From: Pseudolysinimonas yzui
GTDB taxonomy: Bacteria; Actinomycetota; Actinomycetes; Actinomycetales; Microbacteriaceae
DNA: 64,000 nucleotides
Assembly (NCBI RefSeq): GCF_014653215.1
Contig: NZ_BNAI01000001.1
Location: 891,011-955,010, forward strand
Direction: 5' to 3'
In this document: piece after piece, positions 35,740-44,453 of the stretch
Layout of the letters: each line of letters starts with the position of its first letter
Numbering within the stretch: position 1 is the first letter of the stretch
Translations under genes and position numbers: made by a program
The notes under the pieces: generated by a model
The model's input: only the letters and a program-made list of their open reading frames with translations
What the model was told of the DNA's origin: nothing
Database searches by the model: none

Positions 35740-37566
35740 GTGAACGAGAACTTCACTCCGCTCGCTGTTCAGCCCGATCCCGACGCCAACATCACCGACC
35801 TGCTGGTCGAGCGCGCCGCGAAGACTCCGGACGGCGCCCTGTTCTCGCTTCCCGCCGCAGACGGCTCCTGGACCGACGTCACCGCAGCGGAGTTCCAGAA
35901 GCAGGTCATCGCGCTCGCGAAGGGGTTCATCGCTGCGGGCGTCAAGCCGGGCGAGAAGATCGGCTTCATGTGCAAGGTGCGCTACGAGTGGACGCTCGTC
36001 GACTTCGCCATCGCCTACGCCGGGGCCATCATCGTCCCCGTCTACGAGACCTCGTCGCCGTCGCAGATCCAGTACATCCTCACCGACTCCGGCGCGACCG
36101 GGATCATCGTCGAGAGCGCCGAGCACTTCACTCGTTTCGACGAGGTCCGCGGCGACGTGCCGCAGGTCGAGAAGGTCTGGCAGATGCATCTCGGCGATCT
36201 CGAGAAGATCGCCGCATCGGGTGGCGATGTCACCGACGCCGAGCTCGAGAAGCGCCGCACCACCGCCAAGGGCACAGACATGGCGACCCTCATCTACACC
36301 TCGGGGTCGACCGGCGTGCCGAAGGGCTGCATCCTCACCCACTCCAACTTCGTCGACCTGAGCCGCAACGCTGCGGTCGCCATGGACGAGGTCGTCAACA
36401 CCCCCGGGGCTTCGACCCTGCTGTTCATCACGACCGCTCACGTCTTCGCGCGCTTCATCTCGATCCTCTCGATCCACGCCGGCGTGCGGGTGGGTCACCA
36501 GTCCGACACGAAGAAGCTCGTCGAATCGCTCGGATCCTTCAAGCCGACCTTCCTCCTCGCCGTGCCGCGCGTGTTCGAGAAGGTGTACAACTCGGCCGAA
36601 CAGAAGGCGATCGCGGGAGGTAAGGGCAACATCTTCCACAAGGCGGTGGAGACGGCGATCGAACACTCGAAGGCTCTCGACGCCGGCAAGGTGCCGCTCG
36701 GGCTGAAGATCAAGTTCGCTCTCTTCGACAAGCTCGTCTACGGCAAGCTGCGGGCCGTCATGGGGGGCAACGTGAAGTACGCCGTGTCCGGTGGAGCGCC
36801 GCTCGGCCCGAGGCTCGGACACTTCTACCGCAGCCTCGACGTCAAGATCCTCGAAGGCTACGGACTCACCGAGACGTCGGCCCCCGCGACGGTGAACCGC
36901 GCCGACAAGTTCAAGATCGGAACCGTCGGCCCTGCTCTGCCCGGGAACGGCATCAAGATCGCCGCAGACGGCGAAGTGCTCGTGAAGGGCATCGCGGTGT
37001 TCGCCGGCTACTGGAAGAACGAGCAGGCGACGAAGGACACCTTCGACGGCGAGTGGTTCAAGACCGGCGACATCGGACAGCTCGACGACGACGGCTACCT
37101 CAAGATCACGGGCCGCAAGAAGGAGATCATCGTCACCTCGGCGGGCAAGAACGTCTCGCCGGCGCTGCTCGAGGACCCGATCCGCTCCAACCCGATCATC
37201 GGTCAAGTCGTCGTCGTCGGCGACCAGAGGCCGTTCATCTCGGCCCTGGTCACCCTCGACCCCGAGATGCTTCCCCAGTGGCTCACCAGCAACGGAGAGT
37301 CGGCGACGATGTCGCTGGACGAGGCCGCGACCAACCCGAAGGTGATCGCCGAGGTTCAGAAGGCCGTGGATGCCGCGAACTCTCGCGTCTCCCGGGCGGA
37401 GTCGATTCGCAAGTTCACCATCCTCGCGACCGAATTCACCGAGGGGTCGGGTCACCTCACCCCGAAGATGTCGATCAAGCGCGATCCGATCCTGAGGGAC
37501 TTCGCCGCGCAGATCGAGGCCATGTACGAGCAACCCGCCACCAAGGGCGAATCCCTCGTCCACTGA
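35740..37566 (+). CDS. Long-chain fatty acid--CoA ligase (AMP-forming)
   Basis: 608 residues, GTG start behind GAAGGAGTCGCC. It activates fatty acids through acyl-adenylate. TLIYTSGSTGVPKG (183-196) is the AMP-binding P-loop; GYGLTETSAPATVNR and WFKTGDIGQLDDDGYLKITGRKKEIIVTSAGKNVSP are the A5, A7 and A8-type motifs. It resembles mycobacterial FadD15 and other long AMP-dependent synthetases. The substrate chain length is not visible in the sequence. Confidence 0.94.
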   Translation: MNENFTPLAVQPDPDANITDLLVERAAKTPDGALFSLPAADGSWTDVTAAEFQKQVIALAKGFIAAGVKPGEKIGFMCKVRYEWTLVDFAIAYAGAIIVPVYETSSPSQIQYILTDSGATGIIVESAEHFTRFDEVRGDVPQVEKVWQMHLGDLEKIAASGGDVTDAELEKRRTTAKGTDMATLIYTSGSTGVPKGCILTHSNFVDLSRNAAVAMDEVVNTPGASTLLFITTAHVFARFISILSIHAGVRVGHQSDTKKLVESLGSFKPTFLLAVPRVFEKVYNSAEQKAIAGGKGNIFHKAVETAIEHSKALDAGKVPLGLKIKFALFDKLVYGKLRAVMGGNVKYAVSGGAPLGPRLGHFYRSLDVKILEGYGLTETSAPATVNRADKFKIGTVGPALPGNGIKIAADGEVLVKGIAVFAGYWKNEQATKDTFDGEWFKTGDIGQLDDDGYLKITGRKKEIIVTSAGKNVSPALLEDPIRSNPIIGQVVVVGDQRPFISALVTLDPEMLPQWLTSNGESATMSLDEAATNPKVIAEVQKAVDAANSRVSRAESIRKFTILATEFTEGSGHLTPKMSIKRDPILRDFAAQIEAMYEQPATKGESLVH

Positions 37567-37610
37567 GCTAGCTAGCGCGCCGCCGCTCCTGCGGGGGCGG
37601 GTCGCACCTC

Positions 37611-37627
37611 GCTCCGTTTCACGGAGC
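37611..37627. terminator. Short hairpin spanning the def stop codon
   Basis: GCTCCGT-TTC-ACGGAGC, a perfect 7-bp stem between two convergent genes. No T tract follows on either strand, so termination is only a possibility. The 52-bp gap also holds GCTAGCTAGC, a perfect palindrome near 37567. Confidence 0.3.
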
Positions 37628-38122
37628 CTTGAACCAGGGGGCCTGACGGATCGCCCGCATCGCTTCCCGCTTGACGTCGGGCTCGAGCCCTTCGATGTAG
37701 AGCCGACCGTCGAGGTGGTCGCATTCGTGCTGGAGGGCCTGCGCCATGAGCCCCTCGCCGGAGACATCCACGTCGTTGCCGTCGGCGTCGACTCCGGTGA
37801 CGCGGGCCCACGGGTGACGCAGCCGGGGGAAGAAGAACCCGGGCACCGACAGGCAGCCCTCATCGACGAGTTCGGGTTCGCCGGAGACTTCGAGCACCGG
37901 ATTGAAGACGTATCCGACGACGCCGTCGATGTTGTAGCTGAAGGCCCGCAGGCTCACCCCGATCTGGTTCGCGGCGACCCCGGCCCTGCCGTCGGGCGTG
38001 ACCGAGTCGATGAGGTCTTCGGCGAGGGCGGCGAGTTTCGGGTCGCCGGCCGCCACGACGATCGGGTCGGTGCGGGAACGGAGCACCGGGTCGCCGAACA
38101 GCCGGATCTGCCGCTCGGTCAC
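37619..38122 (-). CDS. def: Peptide deformylase
   Basis: 167 residues with a GTG that overlaps the stop of the MinD-like gene. It removes the N-terminal formyl group from nascent proteins. All three motifs are present: GVAANQIG (48-55), EGCLSVPG (88-95, metal ligand Cys90) and QHECDHLDG (131-139, two His ligands and the catalytic Glu). Confidence 0.97.
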   Translation of the reverse strand: MTERQIRLFGDPVLRSRTDPIVVAAGDPKLAALAEDLIDSVTPDGRAGVAANQIGVSLRAFSYNIDGVVGYVFNPVLEVSGEPELVDEGCLSVPGFFFPRLRHPWARVTGVDADGNDVDVSGEGLMAQALQHECDHLDGRLYIEGLEPDVKREAMRAIRQAPWFKAP

Positions 38123-39336
38123 TCGCCCTCGCCCGGGAGGCCGTCGACGACCAGTGCGGCGAGCTGACGGGCGGAGTCGCGGGTGAACGGCCGCAGTGCC
38201 TCGTATCGCACGACCGAGCCGGCGGCGAGTTCGGGGTCGTAGGGGATGCGCACGACGGCGCGCACCCGCGAGCGGAAGTGGTCCTCGATGTCGTGCAGCT
38301 TGTCGAGGTCGGTGCCCTGCGTCGACGCGTTGAGCGCCACGACGGCGTTGGCGACGAGGTCGCCGTAGTTGTTCGCTTCGAGCCAGGTGAGGGTCTCGGA
38401 GGCGAGCCGGGCCTCGTCGATGCTGCCGCCGGAGACGACGACGACCGCGTCGGCGCGCTGCAGCGTCGCCCGCATGACGGAGTGCACGACACCGGTTCCG
38501 CTGTCGGTGACGACGAGTCCGTAGTGCGGCGACACCACGTCGGCGACGACGTTGTATCCCCCGTCGTCGAAGGCTTCCGAGAGCAGCGGGTCGGTGTCGG
38601 ATGCCGCGACGTCGAGTCCGCTCGCGTCGTGCGAGACGTGGGTCGAGAGCTCGTCGAACTCGTTCAGCTCGGGCGCATGCAACACGATGTCGCGCACCGT
38701 CGACCGCGTCTGTTTGGTGACCCGGTCGGCGAGGGTGCCGCGGTCGGGGTTGGCGTCGATGGCCAGAACCCGGTCGCCACGCACGTCGGCCAGCGCCATC
38801 CCGAGCAGAACGGTGACGGTGGTCTTGCCGACCCCGCCCTTGCGGCTGAGCACCGGCACGAACCGGGGGCGATCGTCGAAGCGTCGAGCGATACGCGCGT
38901 CGAGCGCCTTGCGGGCCCGTACCGGGGCGGAGTCGCCGAGGTTGACCAGATGCAGGCTTACGGCGTAAACCAGCTCGGGCCAGGAGCCCTCGGGCGCCGG
39001 CTTGCGACCCGGCTTGAGCGGCTTCGCCGCTTTCGTGCGCTTCGGTGCGGGGGCGGCCGCGGGAACGGGGGTCTCGGGATGCTCCGGCAGCGGCACGACA
39101 ACGGTCGGCTCCGCGACCTCTTCGTCGACATCCGGGATAGCCGCGACGACTGCCGTCGGGATGTCGATCGACATGGTCGACACCGCCGAGTCGACATCGG
39201 AGGTCACGGCGATCGCGTCGAGGGCGACGGCCTCCTCCTCGGGCGGAGCCTCGTGTACCGGCTCCGGCAGGTGCAGGTCGACCGTCAGACTCGGCGGCAG
39301 CGCCGTCGCGAGATCGTCGTCAGGGTCTTTGCGCAT
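38119..39336 (-). CDS. MinD/ParA-like ATPase with an acidic Pro/Val-rich N-terminal extension
   Basis: 405 residues. Residues 1-115 are acidic and low-complexity, followed by a basic stretch and the P-loop ATPase with the deviant Walker A SRKGGVGKTTVT (164-175). LAIDANPDRGTLADR and GLVVTDSGTGVVHSVM are MinD-like. It resembles MinD/ParA ATPases fused to long N-termini in actinobacteria, some linked to type VII secretion, but no ESX gene is near. It lies 4 bp after pyc and overlaps def by 4 bp, so one operon is likely. Role unknown. Confidence 0.85.
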   Translation of the reverse strand: MRKDPDDDLATALPPSLTVDLHLPEPVHEAPPEEEAVALDAIAVTSDVDSAVSTMSIDIPTAVVAAIPDVDEEVAEPTVVVPLPEHPETPVPAAAPAPKRTKAAKPLKPGRKPAPEGSWPELVYAVSLHLVNLGDSAPVRARKALDARIARRFDDRPRFVPVLSRKGGVGKTTVTVLLGMALADVRGDRVLAIDANPDRGTLADRVTKQTRSTVRDIVLHAPELNEFDELSTHVSHDASGLDVAASDTDPLLSEAFDDGGYNVVADVVSPHYGLVVTDSGTGVVHSVMRATLQRADAVVVVSGGSIDEARLASETLTWLEANNYGDLVANAVVALNASTQGTDLDKLHDIEDHFRSRVRAVVRIPYDPELAAGSVVRYEALRPFTRDSARQLAALVVDGLPGEGE

Positions 39337-39340
39337 CCCT

Positions 39341-42300
39341 CTATTCGACCACGATCAGGAGGTCTCCGGCCTCCACCTGTTCTGTGGCGCGGATCGCGAG
39401 GCGTTTCACGGTGCCCGCGACGGGCGTCGTGATGGCCGCTTCCATCTTCATCGCCTCGATCGAGGCGATCGGCTGACCGGCGGTCACCGTGTCGCCTTCG
39501 CCCACCTTGAGGGTCACGACCCCCGAGAACGGGGCCGCGATCTGGCCGGCCGCCGCGGGGTCCGCCTTCTCGGCCGTCGTCGACTCGACCGCGATCGAGA
39601 GGTCGCGCACGAACACCGGTCGCAGCTGGCCGTTGATGTTCGTCATCACCGTGCGCATCCCCTGCCCGTCGGCCTCGCCGATCGCTTCGAGGGTGAGCAG
39701 CAGGTCGACGCCCGGTTCGATCGCGACGGTGTGCTCGACGCCCGGACGCAGCCCGTAGAGATAGTCGACCGTGTCGACGACGGAGAGGTCGCCGAACTGT
39801 TCGCGCACCTGCTCGAACTGCGCCGTCGGCCCGGCGAACAGCAGCCGGTTGAGCGCCGCGCGACGCGACGCGGGCTCGCCCTCGAGGGCTTCGACGTCGG
39901 CGGGTTCGAGCGGCGTCACGCCGATCTTCACGGTACGGCCGGCGAGCACCTTGGTGCGGAACGGCTCGGGCCAGCCGCCCGGGAGGTCGCCGAGTTCGCC
40001 GGCCATGAAGCCGATGACCGAGTCGGGGATGTCGTACTTCTCGGGGTTCTTCTCGAAGTCGGCGGGATCGGCGTTGGTCGCCGCGAGCTGCAGGGCGAGA
40101 TCCCCGACGACCTTCGATGACGGGGTGACCTTGGGGATGCGCCCGAGGATGCGGTTCGCCGCGGCGTAGTAGTCCTCGATCTTCTCGAACTGGTTGCCGA
40201 GTCCGAGGGCGATCGCCTGCTGACGCAGGTTGGAGAGCTGCCCGCCCGGGATCTCGTGCCGATAGACGCGACCGGTCGGCCCCGGCAGCCCCGACTCGAA
40301 CGGCTTGTAGACGCGGCGCACGGCCTCCCAATAGGGCTCGAGATCGCTGACGGCGTCGAGGGAGATGCCGGTGTCACGGTCGGTGTGAGCGGTCGCTGCG
40401 ACCAGTGCCGACAGACTCGGCTGACTCGTCGTGCCGGCCATCGGGGCACTCGCGGCGTCGACGGCATCCGCTCCCGCCCGGGATGCGGCCAGCAGCGTCG
40501 CGAGCTGCCCTCCGGCGGTGTCGTGGGTGTGCACATGCACCGGCAGCTCGAAGTTCTGCCGCAGCGCGGCGACCAGCTTCTCAGCAGCGCCCGCCCGCAG
40601 CAGTCCCGCCATGTCTTTCACCGCGAGGATGTGGGCGCCCGCCTTGACCATCTGCTCGGCGAGCTTCAGGTAGTAGTCGAGCGTGTACAGCTTCTCGGCC
40701 GGATCGAGCAGGTCGCCCGTGTAGCAGAGGGCGACCTCGGCGACGGCGGTGCCCGTGTTCAGCACCGCATCGATCGCCGGCGTCATCTGGTCGACGTCGT
40801 TGAGGGCGTCGAAGATGCGGAAGATGTCGACCCCGGTCGCCGCGGCCTCGGTGACGAACGCGTCGGTCACCTCGGTCGGATACGGCGTGTAGCCGACGGT
40901 GTTGCGCCCCCGCAACAGCATCTGGATGGCGATGTTCGGCAGTGCCTCGCGCATCGCCGCCAGCCGCTCCCACGGATCCTCACCGAGGAAGCGCAAGGCG
41001 ACGTCGTAGGTGGCACCGCCCCACGCCTCGATCGACAACAGGCCGGGCGTCATGCGCGCGACATGCGGCAGCACGGCGACGAGATCCTTGGTGCGCACCC
41101 GGGTGGCGAGCAGCGACTGGTGGGCGTCGCGGAAGGTCGTGTCGGTGACGGCGAGCGGAGTCTGCGCGCGCAGCGCGGCCGCGAATCCCGCGGGGCCCAG
41201 CTCGAGCAGCTTCTGCCGCGACGCGGCGGGCGCTGCGGCCTCGAGGTCGACCTCCGGGAGCTTCAGCGCGGGGTCGATCACACCGGCGCCGTCACCGTTG
41301 GGCTGGTTGACGGTGACGTCCGCCAGCCAGTTGAGGATCTTCGAGCCCCGGTCGCGCGACTCGCGCCCGCGCACCAGCCACGGCCGCTCCTCGATGAACG
41401 CCGTCGACAGGTCACCCGCCTGGAAGTCGGGGTCGTCGAGCACCGCCTGCAGGAACGGGATGTTGGTGGTCACGCCGCGCAGCCGGAACTCGGCCAGGCC
41501 ACGACGCGCCCGACGCACGGCCGACGCGAAGTCGCGCCCCCGGCACGTCATCTTCACGAGCATCGAGTCGAAGTGCGGCGACACCTGTGCCCCCGCCGCG
41601 ACCGTGCCGCCGTCGAGGCGCACGCCCGCGCCGCCCGGGGAGCGGTAGGTCGTGATCTTGCCGGTGTCGGGGCGGAAGCCCGACGCCGGATCCTCCGTCG
41701 TGATGCGGCACTGCAGCGCGGCGCCGTGCAACTCCACCTGGTCTTGTCGCAGCCCCAGATCGGCGAGCGACTCGCCCGCGGCGATCCGCATCTGTGACTG
41801 CACCAGATCGACGTCGGTGACCTCCTCGGTGACCGTGTGCTCGACCTGGATGCGCGGGTTCATCTCGATGAAGACGTGCTGCCCGGCGCGCTCCCCCGCC
41901 GTGTCGAGCAGGAACTCGACCGTGCCGGCGTTGACGTAGCCGATCGACTTCGCGAACGCCACGGCATCCCGGAACATCGCCTGCCGCACGGTGTCATCGA
42001 GGTTCGGCGCGGGTGCGATCTCGACCACCTTCTGGTGGCGACGCTGCACCGAGCAGTCGCGCTCGAACAGGTGGATGGTCTCCCCCGACGCGTCGGCGAG
42101 GATCTGCACCTCGATGTGCCGCGGGCGCACCACCGCCTGCTCGATGAACATCGTCGGGTCACCGAACGCGCTGTCGGCCTCTCGCATCGCCGCCTCGAGC
42201 GCCGGCCGCAACTCCTCACGGGTGTCGACGCGCCGCATCCCGCGTCCACCGCCGCCCGCGACCGCCTTCGCGAAGACCGGGAAGCCGATCTCGTCGGCGC

Positions 42301-42739
42301 CCTTCAGCAGCACCTCGATGTCGGTCGTCGCGGGTGTCGACTTCAACACCGGAACCCCCGCCGAGATCGCGTGCTCCTTCGCGGTGACCTTGTTGCCGGC
42401 CATCTCGAGCACCGAGCGGCCCGGACCGATGAAGGTGATCCCGTTCTGCGCGGCCGCCTCGGCGAGGTCGGGGTTCTCCGACAGGAAGCCGTAGCCGGGG
42501 TAGATCGCGTCGGCGCCCGACTCCTTCGCCACCCGGATGATCTCGGAGACGTCCAGGTAGGCCCGAACCGGGTGCCCCTCCTCGCCGATCAGGTACGCCT
42601 CGTCGGCTTTCAGGCGGTGGAGAGAGTTACGGTCCTCATACGGGTAGACGGCCACCGTCTTCGCCCCGAGCTCGTACGCGGCCCGGAACGCCCGGATCGC
42701 GATCTCACCGCGGTTCGCGACCAGGATCTTGCGGAACAT
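39341..42739 (-). CDS. pyc: Pyruvate carboxylase
   Basis: 1132 residues from the ATG at 42739 (MFRKILVANRGEIAIRAFRAA) behind AAAGGACTCC. It carboxylates pyruvate to oxaloacetate. The biotin carboxylase domain (1-450) has AGGGGRGMR and EMNPRIQVEHTVTE; the carboxyltransferase (about 510-800) has TDTTFRDAHQSLLATRVR and AVKDMAGLL; the biotinylated lysine is Lys1098 in EAMKMEA. A frame extending far upstream is not family-like. It shares a 76-bp divergent region with the ParA-like gene. Confidence 0.97.
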   Translation of the reverse strand: MFRKILVANRGEIAIRAFRAAYELGAKTVAVYPYEDRNSLHRLKADEAYLIGEEGHPVRAYLDVSEIIRVAKESGADAIYPGYGFLSENPDLAEAAAQNGITFIGPGRSVLEMAGNKVTAKEHAISAGVPVLKSTPATTDIEVLLKGADEIGFPVFAKAVAGGGGRGMRRVDTREELRPALEAAMREADSAFGDPTMFIEQAVVRPRHIEVQILADASGETIHLFERDCSVQRRHQKVVEIAPAPNLDDTVRQAMFRDAVAFAKSIGYVNAGTVEFLLDTAGERAGQHVFIEMNPRIQVEHTVTEEVTDVDLVQSQMRIAAGESLADLGLRQDQVELHGAALQCRITTEDPASGFRPDTGKITTYRSPGGAGVRLDGGTVAAGAQVSPHFDSMLVKMTCRGRDFASAVRRARRGLAEFRLRGVTTNIPFLQAVLDDPDFQAGDLSTAFIEERPWLVRGRESRDRGSKILNWLADVTVNQPNGDGAGVIDPALKLPEVDLEAAAPAASRQKLLELGPAGFAAALRAQTPLAVTDTTFRDAHQSLLATRVRTKDLVAVLPHVARMTPGLLSIEAWGGATYDVALRFLGEDPWERLAAMREALPNIAIQMLLRGRNTVGYTPYPTEVTDAFVTEAAATGVDIFRIFDALNDVDQMTPAIDAVLNTGTAVAEVALCYTGDLLDPAEKLYTLDYYLKLAEQMVKAGAHILAVKDMAGLLRAGAAEKLVAALRQNFELPVHVHTHDTAGGQLATLLAASRAGADAVDAASAPMAGTTSQPSLSALVAATAHTDRDTGISLDAVSDLEPYWEAVRRVYKPFESGLPGPTGRVYRHEIPGGQLSNLRQQAIALGLGNQFEKIEDYYAAANRILGRIPKVTPSSKVVGDLALQLAATNADPADFEKNPEKYDIPDSVIGFMAGELGDLPGGWPEPFRTKVLAGRTVKIGVTPLEPADVEALEGEPASRRAALNRLLFAGPTAQFEQVREQFGDLSVVDTVDYLYGLRPGVEHTVAIEPGVDLLLTLEAIGEADGQGMRTVMTNINGQLRPVFVRDLSIAVESTTAEKADPAAAGQIAAPFSGVVTLKVGEGDTVTAGQPIASIEAMKMEAAITTPVAGTVKRLAIRATEQVEAGDLLIVVE

Positions 42740-42797
42740 GGAGTCCTTTCGACGGGGCGACGCGAGCGGTGGCGGTGACGCTCCTTTCAGGGTACTG

Positions 42798-42807
42798 AAG
42801 GTAGGCT
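42798..42807. promoter_or_regulatory. Overlapping divergent -10 elements of pyc and the ParA-like gene
   Basis: Plus strand TAGGCT (42802-42807) lies 8 nt before the GTG at 42816. Minus strand TACCTT (42803-42798) gives pyc a leader of about 50 nt. They overlap by two bases. A small inverted repeat TTCAG-GGTA-CTGAA lies just upstream (42787-42800), a possible operator. Confidence 0.45.
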
Positions 42808-42815
42808 CCCTAATC

Positions 42816-43625
42816 GTGCATGTGCTCAGCGTCAGCTCCCTCAAAGGAGGCGTGGGAAAGACCACGGTGACGCTCGGGCTCGCATCCGCCGCTTTCGCCC
42901 GGGGCGTGTCCACGCTCGTCGTCGACCTCGACCCCCAATCCGACGTCTCCACGGGGATGGACATCGACGTCGCCGGGCGCATGAACGTCGCCGATGTGCT
43001 CGCCTCGCCGAAAGAGAAGATCGTGCGCGCCGCGATCGCCAAGAGCGGCTGGACGAAGGGTCGCCAGGGCGTCGTCGACGTGCTCATCGGGTCGCCGTCG
43101 GCCATCAACTTCGACGGGCCGCACCCCAGCATCCGCGACATCTGGAAGCTCGAAGAGGCCCTCGCCCACGTCGAACGCGACTACGAGCTCGTGCTCATCG
43201 ACTGCGCCCCCTCGCTCAACGCCCTCACCCGCACCGCCTGGGCGGCATCCGATCGCGTCGCCGTCGTCACCGAGCCCGGCCTGTTCTCGGTCGCCGCCGC
43301 CGACCGCGCCCTGCGCGCGATCGAGGAGATCCGCCGCGGCCTCTCCCCCCGCCTCCAGCCCCTCGGGATCGTCGTCAACCGTGCCCGCGTGCAGTCTCTG
43401 GAGCACCAGTTCCGCATCAAGGAACTCCGCGACATGTTCGGCCCCCTCGTGCTCTCGCCGCAGCTGCCGGAGCGCACGTCGCTGCAGCAGGCCCAAGGCG
43501 CCGCCAAGCCCCTTCACATCTGGCCCGGCGACGGCGCCCAGGAGATGGCCCGCAACTTCGACCAGCTCCTCGAGCGGGTCATGCGCACCGCCCGCCTCAA
43601 CGACGGCGACCAGGCCGCAGGCTGA
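42816..43625 (+). CDS. ParA-family ATPase
   Basis: 269 residues from the GTG at 42816 (VHVLSVSSLKGGVGKTTVTLG). The Walker A is KGGVGKTT (10-17), followed by VVDLDPQSDVSTGMDIDVAG, LIDCAPSLNALTRTAW and VVNRARVQSLEHQFRIKELRDMFG. It is an orphan ParA with no ParB or parS beside it; homologues occur at this place next to merR/garA genes in other actinobacteria, and a role in cell growth or chromosome positioning is only a guess. Leaderless. Confidence 0.9.
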   Translation: MHVLSVSSLKGGVGKTTVTLGLASAAFARGVSTLVVDLDPQSDVSTGMDIDVAGRMNVADVLASPKEKIVRAAIAKSGWTKGRQGVVDVLIGSPSAINFDGPHPSIRDIWKLEEALAHVERDYELVLIDCAPSLNALTRTAWAASDRVAVVTEPGLFSVAAADRALRAIEEIRRGLSPRLQPLGIVVNRARVQSLEHQFRIKELRDMFGPLVLSPQLPERTSLQQAQGAAKPLHIWPGDGAQEMARNFDQLLERVMRTARLNDGDQAAG

Positions 43626-43633
43626 GCAGTAAC

Positions 43634-43760
43634 CCGTCACATTTGTGACGGATGAGACGCCGGGGCTCAGCTGGTCGAACTAATCCGCCAGATTCTCGTG
43701 CCCGCGGGCACTAATCCGCCACAAATGTGACGGATGAGACCCCGGCGGCGAGGGACGAGA
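43634..43760. repeat. Mosaic of palindromes and direct repeats between convergent genes
   Basis: CCGTCACA-TT-TGTGACGG (43634-43651) and CCGCCACA-AA-TGTGACGG (43716-43733) are two near-identical palindromes, each followed by ATGAGAC and a CCGG run. The 12-mer ACTAATCCGCCA occurs at 43679-43690 and 43710-43721, and GTGCCCGCGGGCAC (43698-43711) is a perfect palindrome between them. A third diverged tail (ACGAGACCCCGG) follows. It fills the gap between the ParA-like and MerR genes. Confidence 0.6.
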
Positions 43761-43771
43761 CCCCGGCAGCG

Positions 43772-44326
43772 CTAAGAGGCAGCGCGAGCAGCTCGACGCG
43801 CGGCGAGTTCGTCCGACGGGTCTTCCGACGGGGAGAACTCGACGTCGACGAGGTTCGACTCGACCTCGCGGAGGACTTTGCCGACGGCGATGCCGAAGAC
43901 GCCCTGACCCTGCGAGACGAGGTCGATGACCTCCTCGTCGGAGGTGCACAGGTAGACGCTGGCACCGTCGCTCATGAGGGTGGTCTGGGCGAGGTCGTTG
44001 ATGCCGGAGCTGCGGAGCTGTTCGACGGCGACACGGATCTGCTGCAGCGAGATGCCGGTGTCGAGGAGGCGCTTCACGAGTTTGAGCACGAGGATGTCGC
44101 GGAAGCCGTAGAGGCGCTGCGACCCCGATCCGGCGGCGCTGCGCACGGTCGGTTCGACGAGCTGGGTGCGCGCCCAGTAGTCGAGCTGGCGGTAGCTGAT
44201 GCCTGCGGCTTTCGCGGCGACGGTGCCGCGGTATCCGGCATGTTCGTCGAGCTCGGGAAGACCGTCGGTGAACAGCACCGGCTCGGCCGCATATCGCGAC
44301 GCGTCGCTCCGGGTCACTTCCGCCAT
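43772..44326 (-). CDS. MerR-family regulator (Rv1830/McdR-like)
   Basis: 184 residues from the ATG at 44326. The MerR helix-turn-helix is AAKAAGISYRQLDYWARTQLVEPTVRSAAGSGSQRLYGFRDI, followed by a dimerisation helix (VKRLLDTGISLQQIRVAVEQL). A C-terminal domain with VYLCTSDEEVIDLVSQGQGVFGIAVGKVL follows. The order garA-merR-(DUF151)-merR in mycobacteria makes this the Rv1830-type gene; here no DUF151 nuclease gene intervenes. An in-frame ATG farther upstream (44410) is in the palindrome-bearing leader and is less likely. Confidence 0.88.
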   Translation of the reverse strand: MAEVTRSDASRYAAEPVLFTDGLPELDEHAGYRGTVAAKAAGISYRQLDYWARTQLVEPTVRSAAGSGSQRLYGFRDILVLKLVKRLLDTGISLQQIRVAVEQLRSSGINDLAQTTLMSDGASVYLCTSDEEVIDLVSQGQGVFGIAVGKVLREVESNLVDVEFSPSEDPSDELAARRAARAAS

Positions 44327-44338
44327 GTCGCTTTCCCT

Positions 44339-44365
44339 AACCTTCAGGTTGAACTTGAGGTTCAA
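44339..44365 (-). promoter_or_regulatory. Inverted repeats upstream of the MerR gene, candidate operator
   Basis: TTGAAC-N5-GTTCAA (44349-44365) is a perfect 6-N5-6 repeat, the same layout as TTGAGA-N5-TCTCAA in front of ftsZ. AACCT-TC-AGGTT (44339-44350) overlaps its left arm. The position 13-39 bp before the ATG suits autoregulation. Confidence 0.5.
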
Positions 44366-44453
44366 GCTCCTTCGCGCTCTCACGCTACCCCGCGCTCCAC
44401 ACCCCGACAATCACATCCGGGCGTGTCGCAACCAGAAACTTCTGACCGGCCCG

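Noticed and set aside
35668..37863. A minus-strand frame of 731 codons opposite the acyl-CoA ligase
   Set aside because: The plus strand encodes a complete ligase with all motifs and a strong ribosome binding site; the minus frame is repetitive Glu/Arg/Leu/Asp text with no domain.
43634..43760. A CRISPR array, because direct repeats occur
   Set aside because: The repeat units differ in spacing and orientation, are only two or three, and are themselves palindromic; no cas gene is near.
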